Below, piece by piece: positions 1 to 8,765 of a stretch of DNA of 64,000 nucleotides. Location of the stretch: positions 80,138 to 144,137 of the forward strand of contig NZ_CAJRAY010000018.1 of NCBI RefSeq assembly GCF_907165215.1, written 5' to 3'. The notes under the pieces were generated by a model. The model saw nothing but the letters and a program-made list of their open reading frames with translations. It did not search any database and was not told the DNA's origin. Source of the stretch: Thermobacillus xylanilyticus (GTDB lineage: Bacteria > Bacillota > Bacilli > Paenibacillales > Paenibacillaceae). The translations under genes and the position numbers were made by a program. Position 1 is the first letter of the stretch. Each line of letters opens with the position of its first letter.

Positions 1-1188
1 GTCCGGCGTCCGGATGTCGTATTCCCCGATCAGCCCGGCGGCGTGCCCGAAGATCTCGTCGTACCGCAGCAGGCCGCGTTTGCAGAACGGGGGAGCGTAA
101 TAGTTTTTCAGCACCAGATTTTCCCCGACGCAGAAATCAAGCACGAGCCCCCGCTTCTGCCGGTCCTCGGGAATATAGCCGACTTTCGCCTCCGCGATCC
201 GGCGCGGGCTTTCGTTCTGAACCGCCCGGCCCCGCAGCCGGATTTCCCCGGACGACGCCTTGCGCAGTCCGGTGAGCACCTCGATCAATTCGCGCTGGCC
301 GTTGCCTTCCACGCCCGCGATGCCGAGGATCTCGCCGCTCCGCACCTCCAGCGACAGCCCCCTCAGCGCCTGGCAGCCCCGGTCGTCGAAGGCCGTCAAG
401 TTGTCGATCTCCAGAATCGTCTCGCCCGGCTGCGCTTCCTTCTTCTCGATGACGAAGCTGACGTTCCGCCCGACCATTTTCGCCGCCAGCTCCTCGGCCG
501 TCGTGTCCCGGACGGGAAGGCTGTCCACCACCCTGCCGCGGCGAATGATCGTGACCCGGTCGGCGATCGCCATAATCTCCTTCAGCTTGTGGGTGATGAG
601 GATGATCGTCTTGCCTTCGTCGGCCAATTTGCGCATGATCGCCATCAATTCCTGTATTTCCTGCGGCGTCAGCACGGCGGTCGGTTCGTCGAAAATGAGA
701 ATGTCCGCACCCCGGTACAGCGTTTTCAAAATTTCAACCCGCTGCTGCATCCCCACGGAGATTTCCCGGATCGTCCGATGCGGATCCACATGCAGCCCGT
801 ACTTGTCCGAAAGCTCCCCGATGCGGGCGAGCGCCTTCTTGTAGCTGATCATCACGCCTCTGCGCGGTTCGGCTCCGAGGATAATGTTCTGCAGGACGGT
901 ATAGGGTTCGACCAGCATGAAATGCTGGTGAATCATCCCGATCCCGAGGTCGATCGCCTTCTTCGGATCGGTGATTTTGACCGTCTGTCCGTGGATGCGG
1001 ATTTCGCCTTCATCCGGCTGGTACAGGCCGAACAGGATGTTCATCAAGGTCGTCTTGCCCGCCCCGTTCTCGCCGAGCAGGGCGTGGATCTCGCCCTTTC
1101 GGACCTGCAGATGGATATCATCGTTGGCGACAATGCCGGGAAAGCGTTTGGCAATGCCCTTCATTTCCACGGCGAATTCGTTCGGCAC
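1..1188 (-). CDS. Nucleoside-type ABC transporter ATP-binding protein (3' end outside window)
   Basis: Cytoplasmic ATPase that powers a BMP-family (nucleoside or purine) importer. The frame is open for 396 codons from a GTG at 1188 to the window edge, so the C-terminus is missing. Visible motifs are Walker A GENGAGKTT near residue 40, a signature region SVGMQQRVEIL, and Walker B LIFDEP followed by TAVLTPQE. A second ATPase domain begins with a degenerate Walker A-like GVEGNGQREL and continues into YIPEDRQKRGL, the double-domain layout of YufO/RbsA-type subunits. The start is GTG because a GGGGG tract lies just upstream and no ATG precedes it in frame. The BMP lipoprotein gene ends 84 bp upstream on the same strand, and the permeases presumably follow beyond the window. 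The substrate is inferred from family and neighbour only. Confidence 0.88.
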   Translation of the reverse strand, partial: MPNEFAVEMKGIAKRFPGIVANDDIHLQVRKGEIHALLGENGAGKTTLMNILFGLYQPDEGEIRIHGQTVKITDPKKAIDLGIGMIHQHFMLVEPYTVLQNIILGAEPRRGVMISYKKALARIGELSDKYGLHVDPHRTIREISVGMQQRVEILKTLYRGADILIFDEPTAVLTPQEIQELMAIMRKLADEGKTIILITHKLKEIMAIADRVTIIRRGRVVDSLPVRDTTAEELAAKMVGRNVSFVIEKKEAQPGETILEIDNLTAFDDRGCQALRGLSLEVRSGEILGIAGVEGNGQRELIEVLTGLRKASSGEIRLRGRAVQNESPRRIAEAKVGYIPEDRQKRGLVLDFCVGENLVLKNYYAPPFCKRGLLRYDEIFGHAAGLIGEYDIRTPD

Positions 1189-1272
1189 CGGTTCATCCCC
1201 CGCTTGTGACGGCCGGGCGGCCGGGACGCATCCGTCCGCCGCCGCCCGACCGCAGTCTGGATCTGCTGTCTG

Positions 1273-2373
1273 TTACTCCGACGGCACCACAATTTCACCG
1301 CTGACGATTTTCTGCGCGTATTCATCCACTTGCTTCAAGACATCCTCGGGAACGTTCGGGTTGTTCTCCGGCAGGCCGACGCCGTTCTCCGCCAGGCCGA
1401 GCTCGGTCAGCCCCGGCTGGAACCGGCCGTTCACCAGATCGGCGCTGACTTGCACGACCGCCTGGTCCACCCGCTTCATCATGGAGGTCAGCGTAATGTC
1501 ATGTCCGAAGGTGATGGACTGGTCCTTGTCCACGCCGATGACCCAGACGTCGCCTCCCGCTTTCTTCCGCTCGATGCCTTCGTTGAACACGCCGTCGCCC
1601 GTCGCGCCCGCCGCGTGGAAGATGATGTCCGCCCCGTCGTTGTAGAGGGTGGCCGCGGCCGCCTTGCCCTGGTCCGGCGCGTCGAAGGCGCCCGTGTAGT
1701 TGATGATGACGTTCGCGTCCGGATTGACGGCTTTCACGCCGGCCGTGAAACCGGCCTCGAACCGCTTGATGACGGGGATCTCCATGCCGCCCACGAAGCC
1801 GATCTTGTTCGTCTTGGTCATGAGGCCCGCCACGACGCCGACGAGATACGAACCTTCATGTTCCTTGAACGTGACCGAAGCGACGTTCGGCGCGTCCACC
1901 ACCTGGTCGATGATGGCCAGCTTCGCGTCCGGATTCTGGTCGGCGACCTGCTTCACGGCGTCGCCCATCAGGAAGCCGATGCCCCAGGTCAGATCCGCTC
2001 CGTTCTTGACGAACTGGTTCAGGTTCGGCACGTAATCGGCATCGCTCTGGCTTTGCAGGTAATCCACCTTCGCGCCGTATTCCGACTCGAATTGCTGCAG
2101 GCCTTCCCAGGCGCTCTGGTTGAACGAGTTGTCGTTCACGCCGCCGACGTCGGTTACCATGACCACGTAATATTGTTTCTCCTCGCCGCCGGACGTTTCG
2201 TTCGATCCGGTCTCCGTCTGTTCGTTCTGCTGTCCGCCCTGCGTTTCCGGCGGCTGACCGCCGTTGTTCTGATTGTTGTCCGACTTTCCGCAGCCCGCCA
2301 GCACGAAGGTCAGCGCGAAAACTGCGGCAATGATGGCCATCCAGCTTCTTCTGCGCCAAATTGTCATTTGCAA
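1273..2373 (-). CDS. BMP family ABC transporter substrate-binding lipoprotein
   Basis: Extracellular lipoprotein that delivers its ligand, probably a nucleoside, to the ABC importer whose ATPase follows. The N-terminus has a basic stretch, a hydrophobic segment and a lipobox VLAGC with Cys28 as the lipidated residue. A low-complexity Gln/Asn/Gly linker (about residues 30-65) precedes a Bmp/Med domain starting at YYVVMVTDVGGVNDNSFNQ, the typical opening of the family. The length (366 aa) is normal. The SD sequence AGGAGAGGGG lies 9 nt before the ATG at 2373; a second ATG two codons later is possible. The gene leads the nup-like operon. The 350-bp region upstream carries two palindromes that could regulate it. 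Confidence 0.9.
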   Translation of the reverse strand: MQMTIWRRRSWMAIIAAVFALTFVLAGCGKSDNNQNNGGQPPETQGGQQNEQTETGSNETSGGEEKQYYVVMVTDVGGVNDNSFNQSAWEGLQQFESEYGAKVDYLQSQSDADYVPNLNQFVKNGADLTWGIGFLMGDAVKQVADQNPDAKLAIIDQVVDAPNVASVTFKEHEGSYLVGVVAGLMTKTNKIGFVGGMEIPVIKRFEAGFTAGVKAVNPDANVIINYTGAFDAPDQGKAAAATLYNDGADIIFHAAGATGDGVFNEGIERKKAGGDVWVIGVDKDQSITFGHDITLTSMMKRVDQAVVQVSADLVNGRFQPGLTELGLAENGVGLPENNPNVPEDVLKQVDEYAQKIVSGEIVVPSE

Positions 2374-2533
2374 AATCCCCTCTCCTGCTTAGTCATCACT
2401 TGAAACGAGAGTCATGCGGCAAATGTCCTTCGTCGTTGCCCGGATCGGTTGCGCCACGGTTCGCCCGACTGTTCACCCCCCTTGTCTGGTTAAGACGCCG
2501 TTATGCAAATTGAAAAATTGATAATATCCGCGA

Positions 2534-2547
2534 TGAACAAACGTTCA
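2534..2547. promoter_or_regulatory. Palindrome, candidate operator of the BMP transporter operon
   Basis: Perfect inverted repeat TGAAC-AAAC-GTTCA about 165 bp upstream of the lipoprotein start and next to a TATTAT hexamer on the minus strand. The position fits a repressor site. The binding protein is unknown; it does not match the PurR box closely. Confidence 0.35.
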
Positions 2548-2688
2548 CTTCAAATTGCGCGAGGAATCGGAATTTTCAGTTATTTATTTGGGGATAAAAC
2601 CACGATAAGTAAAAAACTTGTTATTATGCTGAACGTATGTAAATATAGAAATTTTTATTTTGTTCCAGTATATCCGAGACAGCCGGCA

Positions 2689-2707
2689 ATGTAAATATTG
2701 TTTACAT
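2689..2707. promoter_or_regulatory. Palindrome ATGTAAA-N5-TTTACAT
   Basis: Perfect 7-bp inverted repeat around a 5-bp centre, lying between the terminator of the alpha-galactosidase gene and the upstream region of the transporter operon. It could be an operator for the transporter promoter. No protein can be assigned. Confidence 0.35.
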
Positions 2708-2725
2708 CGGCGCAGCACCGAAGCC

Positions 2726-2751
2726 AAAAAAAGGACGTGCCATGCACGTCC
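2726..2751 (-). terminator. Rho-independent terminator of the GH4 gene
   Basis: A perfect 8-bp stem (GGACGTGC with GCACGTCC, 3-nt loop) is followed on the minus strand by seven T residues (2726-2732). It ends transcription of the alpha-galactosidase gene. Confidence 0.85.
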
Positions 2752-2784
2752 TGTTCAACGTTCGCGATGCTTTTTGGATGCTTT

Positions 2785-4083
2785 TTAATGGAACTTCGGC
2801 AGCCAATCGCCGTGCGCCTCGATCAGATCGTCGCACAGGGCGACGATGTCGTCGATCGACAGCTCGGCCGACGTGTGCGGGTCCAGCATCGCCGCGTGAT
2901 AGATATGCTCCTTCTTCCGCGTAATCGCCGCTTCGATCGTCAGCAGCTGCGTATTGATGTTCGTCCGGTTCAGCGCGGCGAGCTGCGGCGGCAGATCGCC
3001 GACATACGTCGGCGTCACCCCGCTGGCGTCCACCAGACAGGGCACCTCGACGCAGGCTTCCTTCGGCAGATTCGTGATCAGCCCGGTGTTCATGACGTTG
3101 CCGCCGATCTTGAACGGCACATCCGTCTCGATCGCTTCAAAAATATAGGACGCATACTCATTCGAGCGCTGGTGCTCCAGATTGGCGTTATTGACGAGCG
3201 ACTCCCGCATTTTTTTCCAGTCTTCAATCTGTTTCACGCAGCGGCGCGGATATTCGTCCAGCGGAATATTGTACTTCTCGATCAGCTCGGGATAATTCTT
3301 CTTGATGAAATACGGGTGGTACTCGGCGTTGTGCTCGGACGATTCCGTCACATAATAGCCGAAGCGGAACATCAACTCGAAGCGGACCATGTCGTCGTGC
3401 TTCTCTTTCTGCTTCTCCCGCGCCCGCCGCTTGATCTCGGGGTACAGGTCCTCCCCGTCCTTCGTCACTTCCAGCAGCCAGGCCATATGGTTGATGCCGG
3501 CGATCTTCCATTGCACGCCGGACGGGTCCATGCCCAGCGACTTGAACAGGTGCGGGACGCAAGCCTGCACGCTGTGGCACAGGCCGACGGTGCGGACGCC
3601 GCCGTATGTATTCATGACGTTCGTCAGCACGGCCATCGGGTTCGTGTAATTCAGGAACAGCGCGTCCGGGCACACTTCCTGGATGTCCCGCGCGAAATCA
3701 AGCATGACCGGGATCGTCCGCAGGTTCCGGAAAATGCCCCCGATCCCCACCGTGTCGCCGATCGTCTGGCGCAGCCCGTATTTCTTCGGCACTTCGAAGT
3801 CGGTGATCGTGCACGGGTCATAGCCGCCGACCTGGATCGCGTTGACGATGTATTTGGCTCCCCGCAGCGCTTCCTTCCGGTCGGTGTACGACTTGATGCG
3901 GCAGGTGCTGCCGGTCGTCGCCTTGAGATTGTTCAGCATGTTCTCCGAGTCTTTCAGCCGCTGGTGGTCGATATCGTACAGCGCCAGCTCGAATCCTTGC
4001 AGGGCCGGGGTCAGCATGCAGTCTCCGAGGACGTTTTTGGCGAAAACGGTGCTGCCGGCGCCGAGAAACGTGATCTTCGACAA
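2785..4083 (-). CDS. melA: GH4 family alpha-galactosidase, NAD- and Mn-dependent
   Basis: Cytoplasmic enzyme that releases galactose from alpha-galactosides such as melibiose by the GH4 redox mechanism. The sequence opens with a dinucleotide-binding motif FLGAGSTVFAKN, contains NYTNPMA, and has the metal-site Cys-His pair in GLCHSVQ and the downstream AGINHMAW segment. The length (about 430 aa) is normal. An ATG at 4092 has GGAGG immediately adjacent (no spacer), while a TTG at 4083 lies 9 nt after that GGAGG and gives the usual family N-terminus; I prefer the TTG. The gene is monocistronic, with a terminator downstream and a TATAAT and cre-like site upstream. The galactosidase activity is a family inference; other GH4 specificities are possible. 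Confidence 0.85.
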   Translation of the reverse strand: MSKITFLGAGSTVFAKNVLGDCMLTPALQGFELALYDIDHQRLKDSENMLNNLKATTGSTCRIKSYTDRKEALRGAKYIVNAIQVGGYDPCTITDFEVPKKYGLRQTIGDTVGIGGIFRNLRTIPVMLDFARDIQEVCPDALFLNYTNPMAVLTNVMNTYGGVRTVGLCHSVQACVPHLFKSLGMDPSGVQWKIAGINHMAWLLEVTKDGEDLYPEIKRRAREKQKEKHDDMVRFELMFRFGYYVTESSEHNAEYHPYFIKKNYPELIEKYNIPLDEYPRRCVKQIEDWKKMRESLVNNANLEHQRSNEYASYIFEAIETDVPFKIGGNVMNTGLITNLPKEACVEVPCLVDASGVTPTYVGDLPPQLAALNRTNINTQLLTIEAAITRKKEHIYHAAMLDPHTSAELSIDDIVALCDDLIEAHGDWLPKFH

Positions 4084-4101
4084 TGCGCTCATCCTCCATT
4101 C

Positions 4102-4115
4102 TGTAAGCGGTAATT
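4102..4115 (-). promoter_or_regulatory. Possible catabolite-responsive element (cre)
   Basis: TGTAAGCGGTAATT on the plus strand matches 12 of 14 positions of the CcpA consensus TGWAANCGNTNWCA. It lies between the -10 hexamer and the start of the alpha-galactosidase gene, where it would act as a roadblock. The match is imperfect. Confidence 0.3.
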
Positions 4116-4123
4116 TTGACTTG

Positions 4124-4129
4124 ATTATA
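4124..4129 (-). promoter_or_regulatory. -10 hexamer TATAAT upstream of the GH4 gene
   Basis: Perfect TATAAT on the minus strand, about 40 bp before the start codon. No good -35 lies 17 bp upstream, which suggests a weak or activator-dependent promoter. Confidence 0.4.
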
Positions 4130-4293
4130 ATGCCGGCACCGCGATCACACCATGGAAGTATGCCATCTTGATATGGAGAAATGTAGGGATCAATCTCCAT
4201 TTGACACCCGTCCCCGCCCGCTGTACAATCAAAATAATGATTCAGTAATTTAGTAAATCAGTAATACCAATTAAACCACCGAGGCGATCACGC

Positions 4294-4773
4294 ATGAAAA
4301 TCCCCACCAACCTGAAACACAAACCGGTCATCGTCTGCGAAAACTACGAGAACGTCGACGGCAAATACGCCTATCGCTCGGACGCCAAGGGCCTTTCGCT
4401 GGGGCTGGCGCAATGGAACGACCGCGGCAAACTCGATATTTCCGCCAAGGTCTGGCGGCATACGGGCGGGAAATGGTCGCGGCAGTCGGAGGAATTGCCG
4501 CTGCACCGCGTGCTGGATCTCGCGATTCTCGTCTGCCGGGTGCAGCTGCATTTTCAGGACGCCCACCGGTACGAGAAGCTGTATGATCCGGAGAGCCCCC
4601 GAATCGACCGGGTCGGCCTGCAGGGCGACGCCATGACGGTGGAAGTGTGCACGGACAACGAGATGATCGACGAGGACATCCGCCTGTTCAGCCAGGCGCT
4701 GAGCCAGGAAGGCGAAATTCTCGGCGAGCGGCTGCGCGTCTTGTCAAGATTGCTGAAAGAGATGGGATATTGA
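4294..4773 (+). CDS. DUF6530 family protein
   Basis: Soluble 159-residue protein of unknown function, recognised as the DUF6530 family common in Paenibacillus and relatives. Characteristic stretches are KHKPVIVCENY near the N-terminus, GLSLGLAQWNDRGKLDIS and LLKEMGY at the end. It has no signal peptide or membrane segment. GAGG lies 9 nt before the ATG. The next gene starts one base after the stop, so the two form an operon. It is divergent from the alpha-galactosidase gene across a short AT-rich region. Confidence 0.75.
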   Translation: MKIPTNLKHKPVIVCENYENVDGKYAYRSDAKGLSLGLAQWNDRGKLDISAKVWRHTGGKWSRQSEELPLHRVLDLAILVCRVQLHFQDAHRYEKLYDPESPRIDRVGLQGDAMTVEVCTDNEMIDEDIRLFSQALSQEGEILGERLRVLSRLLKEMGY

Positions 4774-4774
4774 A

Positions 4775-5134
4775 ATGACCAATCGAAGAAAAGAACTGAT
4801 CGAACAGTACAAACAGATGAAACCGGACATGGGCATCTTCCGGATTCGCCTGAAAGACGGCGGCAAGTGTTTCATCGAAACGTCCCAGAATCTGAAGGGC
4901 AAAATGAACAGCACGAGATTCCAGCTCGACGCGGGGAATCATCCCAACCAGGAGCTGCAGCGGGACTGGAAGCAGTACGGCGAGGGCCGCTTCGAATTCG
5001 AAGTGCTCGAGCTGCTGCCCTACGCCAAAGACGAATCCAAGACCGATTACACCGAGGAACTCGAGATCCTGAAACAGATTTGGGAAGAGAGACTGCTTCA
5101 ACAGCAGTTCGAATTCTACAAGAAAAAAATATGA
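4775..5134 (+). CDS. GIY-YIG nuclease family protein
   Basis: Small (119 aa) protein with a probable GIY-YIG fold: MGIFRIRLKDGGKCFIE replaces the GIY...YIG strands, followed by a helix with QRDWKQYGEGRFEFEVLE, which resembles the conserved helix and Glu-containing part of the domain. The canonical Tyr residues are partly replaced, so nuclease activity is uncertain. It follows the DUF6530 gene after 1 bp and is followed by a terminator. Its role is unknown. Confidence 0.65.
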   Translation: MTNRRKELIEQYKQMKPDMGIFRIRLKDGGKCFIETSQNLKGKMNSTRFQLDAGNHPNQELQRDWKQYGEGRFEFEVLELLPYAKDESKTDYTEELEILKQIWEERLLQQQFEFYKKKI

Positions 5135-5139
5135 CCGGC

Positions 5140-5162
5140 GGCCGCGGCGCATTGCCGCGGCC
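5140..5162 (+). terminator. Terminator of the DUF6530/GIY-YIG pair
   Basis: Perfect 9-bp GC-only stem (GGCCGCGGC with GCCGCGGCC, loop GCATT) directly after the GIY-YIG stop, followed by a modest T-rich stretch. Confidence 0.65.
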
Positions 5163-5341
5163 GTCTTGTCTTGCAGCGCATTCCTGCGAACCGTGCTGTG
5201 CAAGCCGGCTTTCAAACTTCCTTCCGCCCCTCCCGCCGCAAGTCAAAATTTTTTCAATCGGATCAAAAAAGTGGCAAGGCATGCCGCGCGCTTTCCCCTA
5301 CAATGGAACACAACAGCCGAGAACAGAGAGGTGAACCGCGG

Positions 5342-6274
5342 ATGGAAGCCGCCCCGATGCTGAGGAAAACGGCGCCGCGCAAAGCGCGGACAGGACGTCT
5401 GCAACGAAGGGAATCGCTCGCCGGCTGGCTGTTCGTCGCGCCGATGCTGCTCGGCATTTCCATCTTCACGCTGTTTCCGATTCTCATCATGCTCATCCTC
5501 AACTTCGCCGACTGGGATTTCGTGCTCGGGCTGGAGAAGTTCGCGTGGGCGGGGCTTGACAACTTCGGGCAGCTGCTGGACGACAGCCGATTCCACAAGA
5601 CCTGGATGAACAACATGATCTTCATGTTCACCGTGCCGGTCTGCATGGCGATTTCGCTGCTGCTCGCGATCATCATCAACAAGCACGTGTTCCTGAAAGA
5701 CTTCTTCAAGGTCGCCTACTTCATGCCGTACATCTCGAGCGTCGTCGCCGTCGCCGTCGTCTGGCAGGTGCTGTTCCACCCGTCGAAGGGGCCGGTGAAC
5801 CAGTTCCTGCGGATGATCGGCATCTCCGACCCGCCGCGCTGGATCGCGGACCCGGACTGGGCGCTCCTCTCCGTCATGATGATCTCGATCTGGATTTCAA
5901 TCGGGTTTAACATGATCGTGTACATGGCGGGGCTGCAGGCGATTCCGAAGGATCTGTACGAATCGGCCGAGATCGACGGCGCGGGCGGCTGGACGAAGTT
6001 CCGCAAGATCACGCTGCCGCTCATTTCGCCGACGACGTTCTTCCTGCTCATCACCGGCATCATCTACACGTTCAAGTCGTTCGACCTGATCGCCGTGCTG
6101 ACGAAGGGCGGGCCGGCCGGCTCGACCAGCCTCATGGTCTGGTACATGTATGAAACCGCCTTCTTGAATCTGAAGATCGGCTACGCTTCCGCGATCGGCA
6201 CCGTGCTGTTCATCAGCGTGCTCATCATCACCCTGGTTCAATGGGCCGGCCAGAAGAAATGGGTGAACTACTAA
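5342..6274 (+). CDS. Sugar ABC transporter permease, MalF/UgpA type
   Basis: Inner-membrane subunit of an oligosaccharide importer, 310 aa with about six membrane helices; the first is LFVAPMLLGISIFTLFPIL. The cytoplasmic EAA loop that contacts the ATPase is visible as YESAEIDGAGGWTKFRKITLP. The frame is open further upstream, but the ATG at 5342 has GAGAGAGGTG before it and gives the usual N-terminus. It is followed after 16 bp by the second permease and then by the binding protein. No ATPase gene is present, so a shared MsmX-type ATPase elsewhere must serve it. The neighbouring lyase and GH88 genes suggest an uronic-acid oligosaccharide as substrate. Confidence 0.9.
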   Translation: MEAAPMLRKTAPRKARTGRLQRRESLAGWLFVAPMLLGISIFTLFPILIMLILNFADWDFVLGLEKFAWAGLDNFGQLLDDSRFHKTWMNNMIFMFTVPVCMAISLLLAIIINKHVFLKDFFKVAYFMPYISSVVAVAVVWQVLFHPSKGPVNQFLRMIGISDPPRWIADPDWALLSVMMISIWISIGFNMIVYMAGLQAIPKDLYESAEIDGAGGWTKFRKITLPLISPTTFFLLITGIIYTFKSFDLIAVLTKGGPAGSTSLMVWYMYETAFLNLKIGYASAIGTVLFISVLIITLVQWAGQKKWVNY

Positions 6275-6290
6275 AGTGGAGGAACCGGGA

Positions 6291-7139
6291 GTGAACGCCA
6301 TGTTGAACCTGAAACTGCCCGACATCCGCAAAACCGTCGTCACGCTCATCATGCTCGGCTGCGGCATCCTGTTCCTGCTGCCGTTCTTCTGGATGATCTC
6401 GGCTTCGCTCAAGTTCGAGAACGACGTGTTCACCTATCCGATCAGGTGGATTCCGGACGAGTGGAACGCGGTGAACAACTACCGGAAAGTCTGGTTCGGC
6501 GACCATCCGTTCTGGCTCTACTACCTGAACACGATCAAGGTGGCCGTGCTCACGACGCTTCTCTCCGTGACGGTGTCCGCACTGGCGGCGTACGGGTTCT
6601 CGAAGGTGAATTTTCCGGCTGGCCGGTGGTTGTTCCTGATCGTGCTGGCCACCTTCATGGTGCCGCAGCAGGCGGTGCTCGTCCCGCAATTCATCCTGTA
6701 CCGGTCGCTCGGGCTGTTCGACACGCACGCCGGCCTCATCCTGCTGAACAGTTTCAGCGTGCTCGGCACCTTCATGCTGCGGCAGTTTTTCCTGGGCGTG
6801 TCGAACGATTACATCGAATCGGCGAAAATCGACGGCGCCGGGCACTTCCGCATCTTCACGCGGATCGCCCTGCCGCTCGTCCGGCCCGCCATCGCCACCT
6901 ATGCCATCTTACGGTTCATCTGGACCTGGAACGACTACCAGAACCCGCTGATCTTCCTCCGGACGGATCACCGGTTCACCCTGCAGCTCGCGATGCAGAA
7001 GTTCACGACGATCAACGGCGAGTACTACTCCCTGATCATGGCGGCGGCCGTATCGGCCATTCTCCCGCTGCTCATCGTGTTCGTCATCGGCCAGAAACAC
7101 GTTATCGAAGGCATCTCCTTCGGCGGCGTCAAGGGTTGA
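6291..7139 (+). CDS. Carbohydrate ABC transporter permease, MalG type
   Basis: Second membrane subunit of the same importer, about 282 aa. The first helix begins VVTLIMLGCGILFLLPFFW; the EAA loop is ESAKIDGAGHFRIFTRIALP; the C-terminus GISFGGVKG is typical of the family. I chose the GTG at 6291, 8 nt after GGAGG; an ATG at 6300 is an alternative. It lies 16 bp after the first permease and about 110 bp before the binding-protein gene. Confidence 0.88.
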   Translation: MNAMLNLKLPDIRKTVVTLIMLGCGILFLLPFFWMISASLKFENDVFTYPIRWIPDEWNAVNNYRKVWFGDHPFWLYYLNTIKVAVLTTLLSVTVSALAAYGFSKVNFPAGRWLFLIVLATFMVPQQAVLVPQFILYRSLGLFDTHAGLILLNSFSVLGTFMLRQFFLGVSNDYIESAKIDGAGHFRIFTRIALPLVRPAIATYAILRFIWTWNDYQNPLIFLRTDHRFTLQLAMQKFTTINGEYYSLIMAAAVSAILPLLIVFVIGQKHVIEGISFGGVKG

Positions 7140-7250
7140 AGAAAAGTCAAATGATTTTGAAAGAAGTAAAAGAATGCGCATGTGCCCGCCGACCGCCGTC
7201 GGTAAATTGAAGTTGAACGCCACATCTGCATGGAATGGGGAGGTGTTGGC

Positions 7251-8672
7251 ATGAAGAGGACTCTGGGGTTCGGATTCGCCTGCATCGTCCTGGTGCTGGG
7301 ACTGCTCACCGCATGTTCCGGAGGGGGGAACAGCAAACAGCCGTCTTCGGGGCAAAACGATTCCGCCGGAACGAGCACGAACGCGCCGCAAAACCAGACG
7401 GACAACGCGCCGGCCGACGAGCCCGCGCAGGAACAGGTGACGATCAAGTTCCACACCCACGGCGTGGAGCAGCAGTACAACTGGTCGGAGACGATCGCCG
7501 CGTTCGAGGCGAAATATCCGAACATCAAGGTCGATCTCGTCACGCTCAGCGAGAAAGGCGACTCCCAGGAAGCGCTGCAGAAACTGGACCTGGCCGCGGC
7601 GAGCGGCGAGCAGCTCGACGTGCTCATGTTCTCCGATCCCGCTTCCTACGCGCAGCGGGTCAGCATCGGCATGGTGGCGGCGATCGACGAGTTCATCGCG
7701 AAGGAAGGATTCAACGTCGCCGACGAATATCGCGTCGACACGACGCTGGGGGGCAAAGTGTACGCCCTGCCCGGCAAGTTCAACCCGTGGTACGTTCTGC
7801 TGAACAAGGATCACCTCGACACGGCCGGCCTGCCGGTACCGCAGGACTGGACCTGGGACGATTTCGCGCGGTACGCGAAAGAGCTGACCACGGACGATCA
7901 CTACGGCACCTATTTCCACGGTCCGCAGAACGGCGGCTGGATGGAGTTCATGAAGCTGCATCTGGGCAACCGGCTGGACGAATCGACGGAGTTTCTGAAA
8001 GATGACGGTTCCTCCAACCTGGACAGCCCGCTTTTCCGCAAGACGCTCGAGCTCAGATGGCAGATGGAGAAGGAAGACCAGTCGGCGGTGCCCTACGCGG
8101 ACATGCTGTCGCAGAAGCTGCATTACCGCACCCAGTTCTTCAATCAGGACGCGAGCATGATCCTGATCGGCAGCTGGATGAACAGCGAGCTCGGCGGCAC
8201 GGAGCAGAACCCGCTGGACCACCATGTGGCGGTCGCGCCGTATCCGAAGAACGATCCTTCCGATCCGATCGGCGTCACGCCCGTCACGACCGATTTCATG
8301 GCGGTGGCCGAGAAGTCGAAGCACAAGGAAGAAGCGTACACGTTCATCCGCTGGTACACGACGGAAGGGCTCGCCAACTACGGGCGCAACATCCCGTCCT
8401 GGACCCGGGTGGACGGCAGCTCGCTGGAGAAGATCATCGATTCGATCCTGGCGGACACGCTGAAGCCGGAGCTCGTCGACAAGGCTTCGCTGATCCACGT
8501 CCTGTCGAACTCCAAGTCCGGCAAGATCATTCCGCCGGTCTCGTACCAATCGGAAGTGTACAAGGCGCTCAACGAAGAATTCGAGCTGTTCATCCTCGGC
8601 GAGCAGAATCTCGACGACACGCTGAAAAACATGCAAGACCGCGTGCAAAAAATTATTGACTCGAACAAGTAA
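7251..8672 (+). CDS. Extracellular sugar-binding lipoprotein of the ABC importer
   Basis: Ligand-binding subunit anchored in the outer leaflet of the membrane. Signal peptide with lipobox LLTAC and lipidated Cys22, then a Ser/Gly/Asn/Gln-rich linker to about residue 60, then a periplasmic-binding fold of the family-1 sugar-binding type (for example VTIKFHTHGVEQQY and AAFEAKYPNIKVDLV). The length is 473 aa. The start at 7251 is preceded by GGGAGG with 7 nt spacing. The gene comes after both permeases, the reverse of the usual order, and before the sensor kinase, so the binding protein may be expressed separately. A small GC stem (7189-7202) lies upstream. Confidence 0.9.
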   Translation: MKRTLGFGFACIVLVLGLLTACSGGGNSKQPSSGQNDSAGTSTNAPQNQTDNAPADEPAQEQVTIKFHTHGVEQQYNWSETIAAFEAKYPNIKVDLVTLSEKGDSQEALQKLDLAAASGEQLDVLMFSDPASYAQRVSIGMVAAIDEFIAKEGFNVADEYRVDTTLGGKVYALPGKFNPWYVLLNKDHLDTAGLPVPQDWTWDDFARYAKELTTDDHYGTYFHGPQNGGWMEFMKLHLGNRLDESTEFLKDDGSSNLDSPLFRKTLELRWQMEKEDQSAVPYADMLSQKLHYRTQFFNQDASMILIGSWMNSELGGTEQNPLDHHVAVAPYPKNDPSDPIGVTPVTTDFMAVAEKSKHKEEAYTFIRWYTTEGLANYGRNIPSWTRVDGSSLEKIIDSILADTLKPELVDKASLIHVLSNSKSGKIIPPVSYQSEVYKALNEEFELFILGEQNLDDTLKNMQDRVQKIIDSNK

Positions 8673-8686
8673 ACCTTCGCCAATGC

Positions 8687-8695
8687 TGGTACAAT
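8687..8695 (+). promoter_or_regulatory. Extended -10 promoter of the YesM/YesN-lyase operon
   Basis: TGG directly before TACAAT forms an extended -10 element about 70 bp before the sensor kinase start. No clear -35 is present, as expected for extended -10 promoters. Confidence 0.4.
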
Positions 8696-8765
8696 GGACG
8701 AAGAAGGAACGGAATTCCGGGGACGGACCTTTCCGTTCCTTTTGTCTACGGGGGGGCTGGACACG

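Larger units (their letters stand above)
2374..2725. other. AT-rich intergenic region upstream of the BMP transporter operon
   Basis: About 350 bp between the transporter start and the alpha-galactosidase terminator. It is clearly richer in A and T than its surroundings. It holds two perfect inverted repeats, listed separately, and a possible -10 TATTAT on the minus strand (2521-2526) without a good -35. A 26-codon minus frame beginning GTG after a GGGGG tract near 2478 is not convincing as a gene. I found no purine-riboswitch core. Confidence 0.5.

Noticed and set aside
2400..2478. A 26-codon leader peptide before the BMP lipoprotein
   Set aside because: GTG after a G tract, but composition and position give no support for translation.
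2374..2530. Purine riboswitch before the BMP importer
   Set aside because: The conserved core and the three-stem layout are not visible in the leader.
5342..8672. Importer regarded as incomplete because it lacks an ATPase gene
   Set aside because: Importers of this class in Firmicutes normally use a shared MsmX-like ATPase encoded elsewhere, and the second importer in the window also lacks one.
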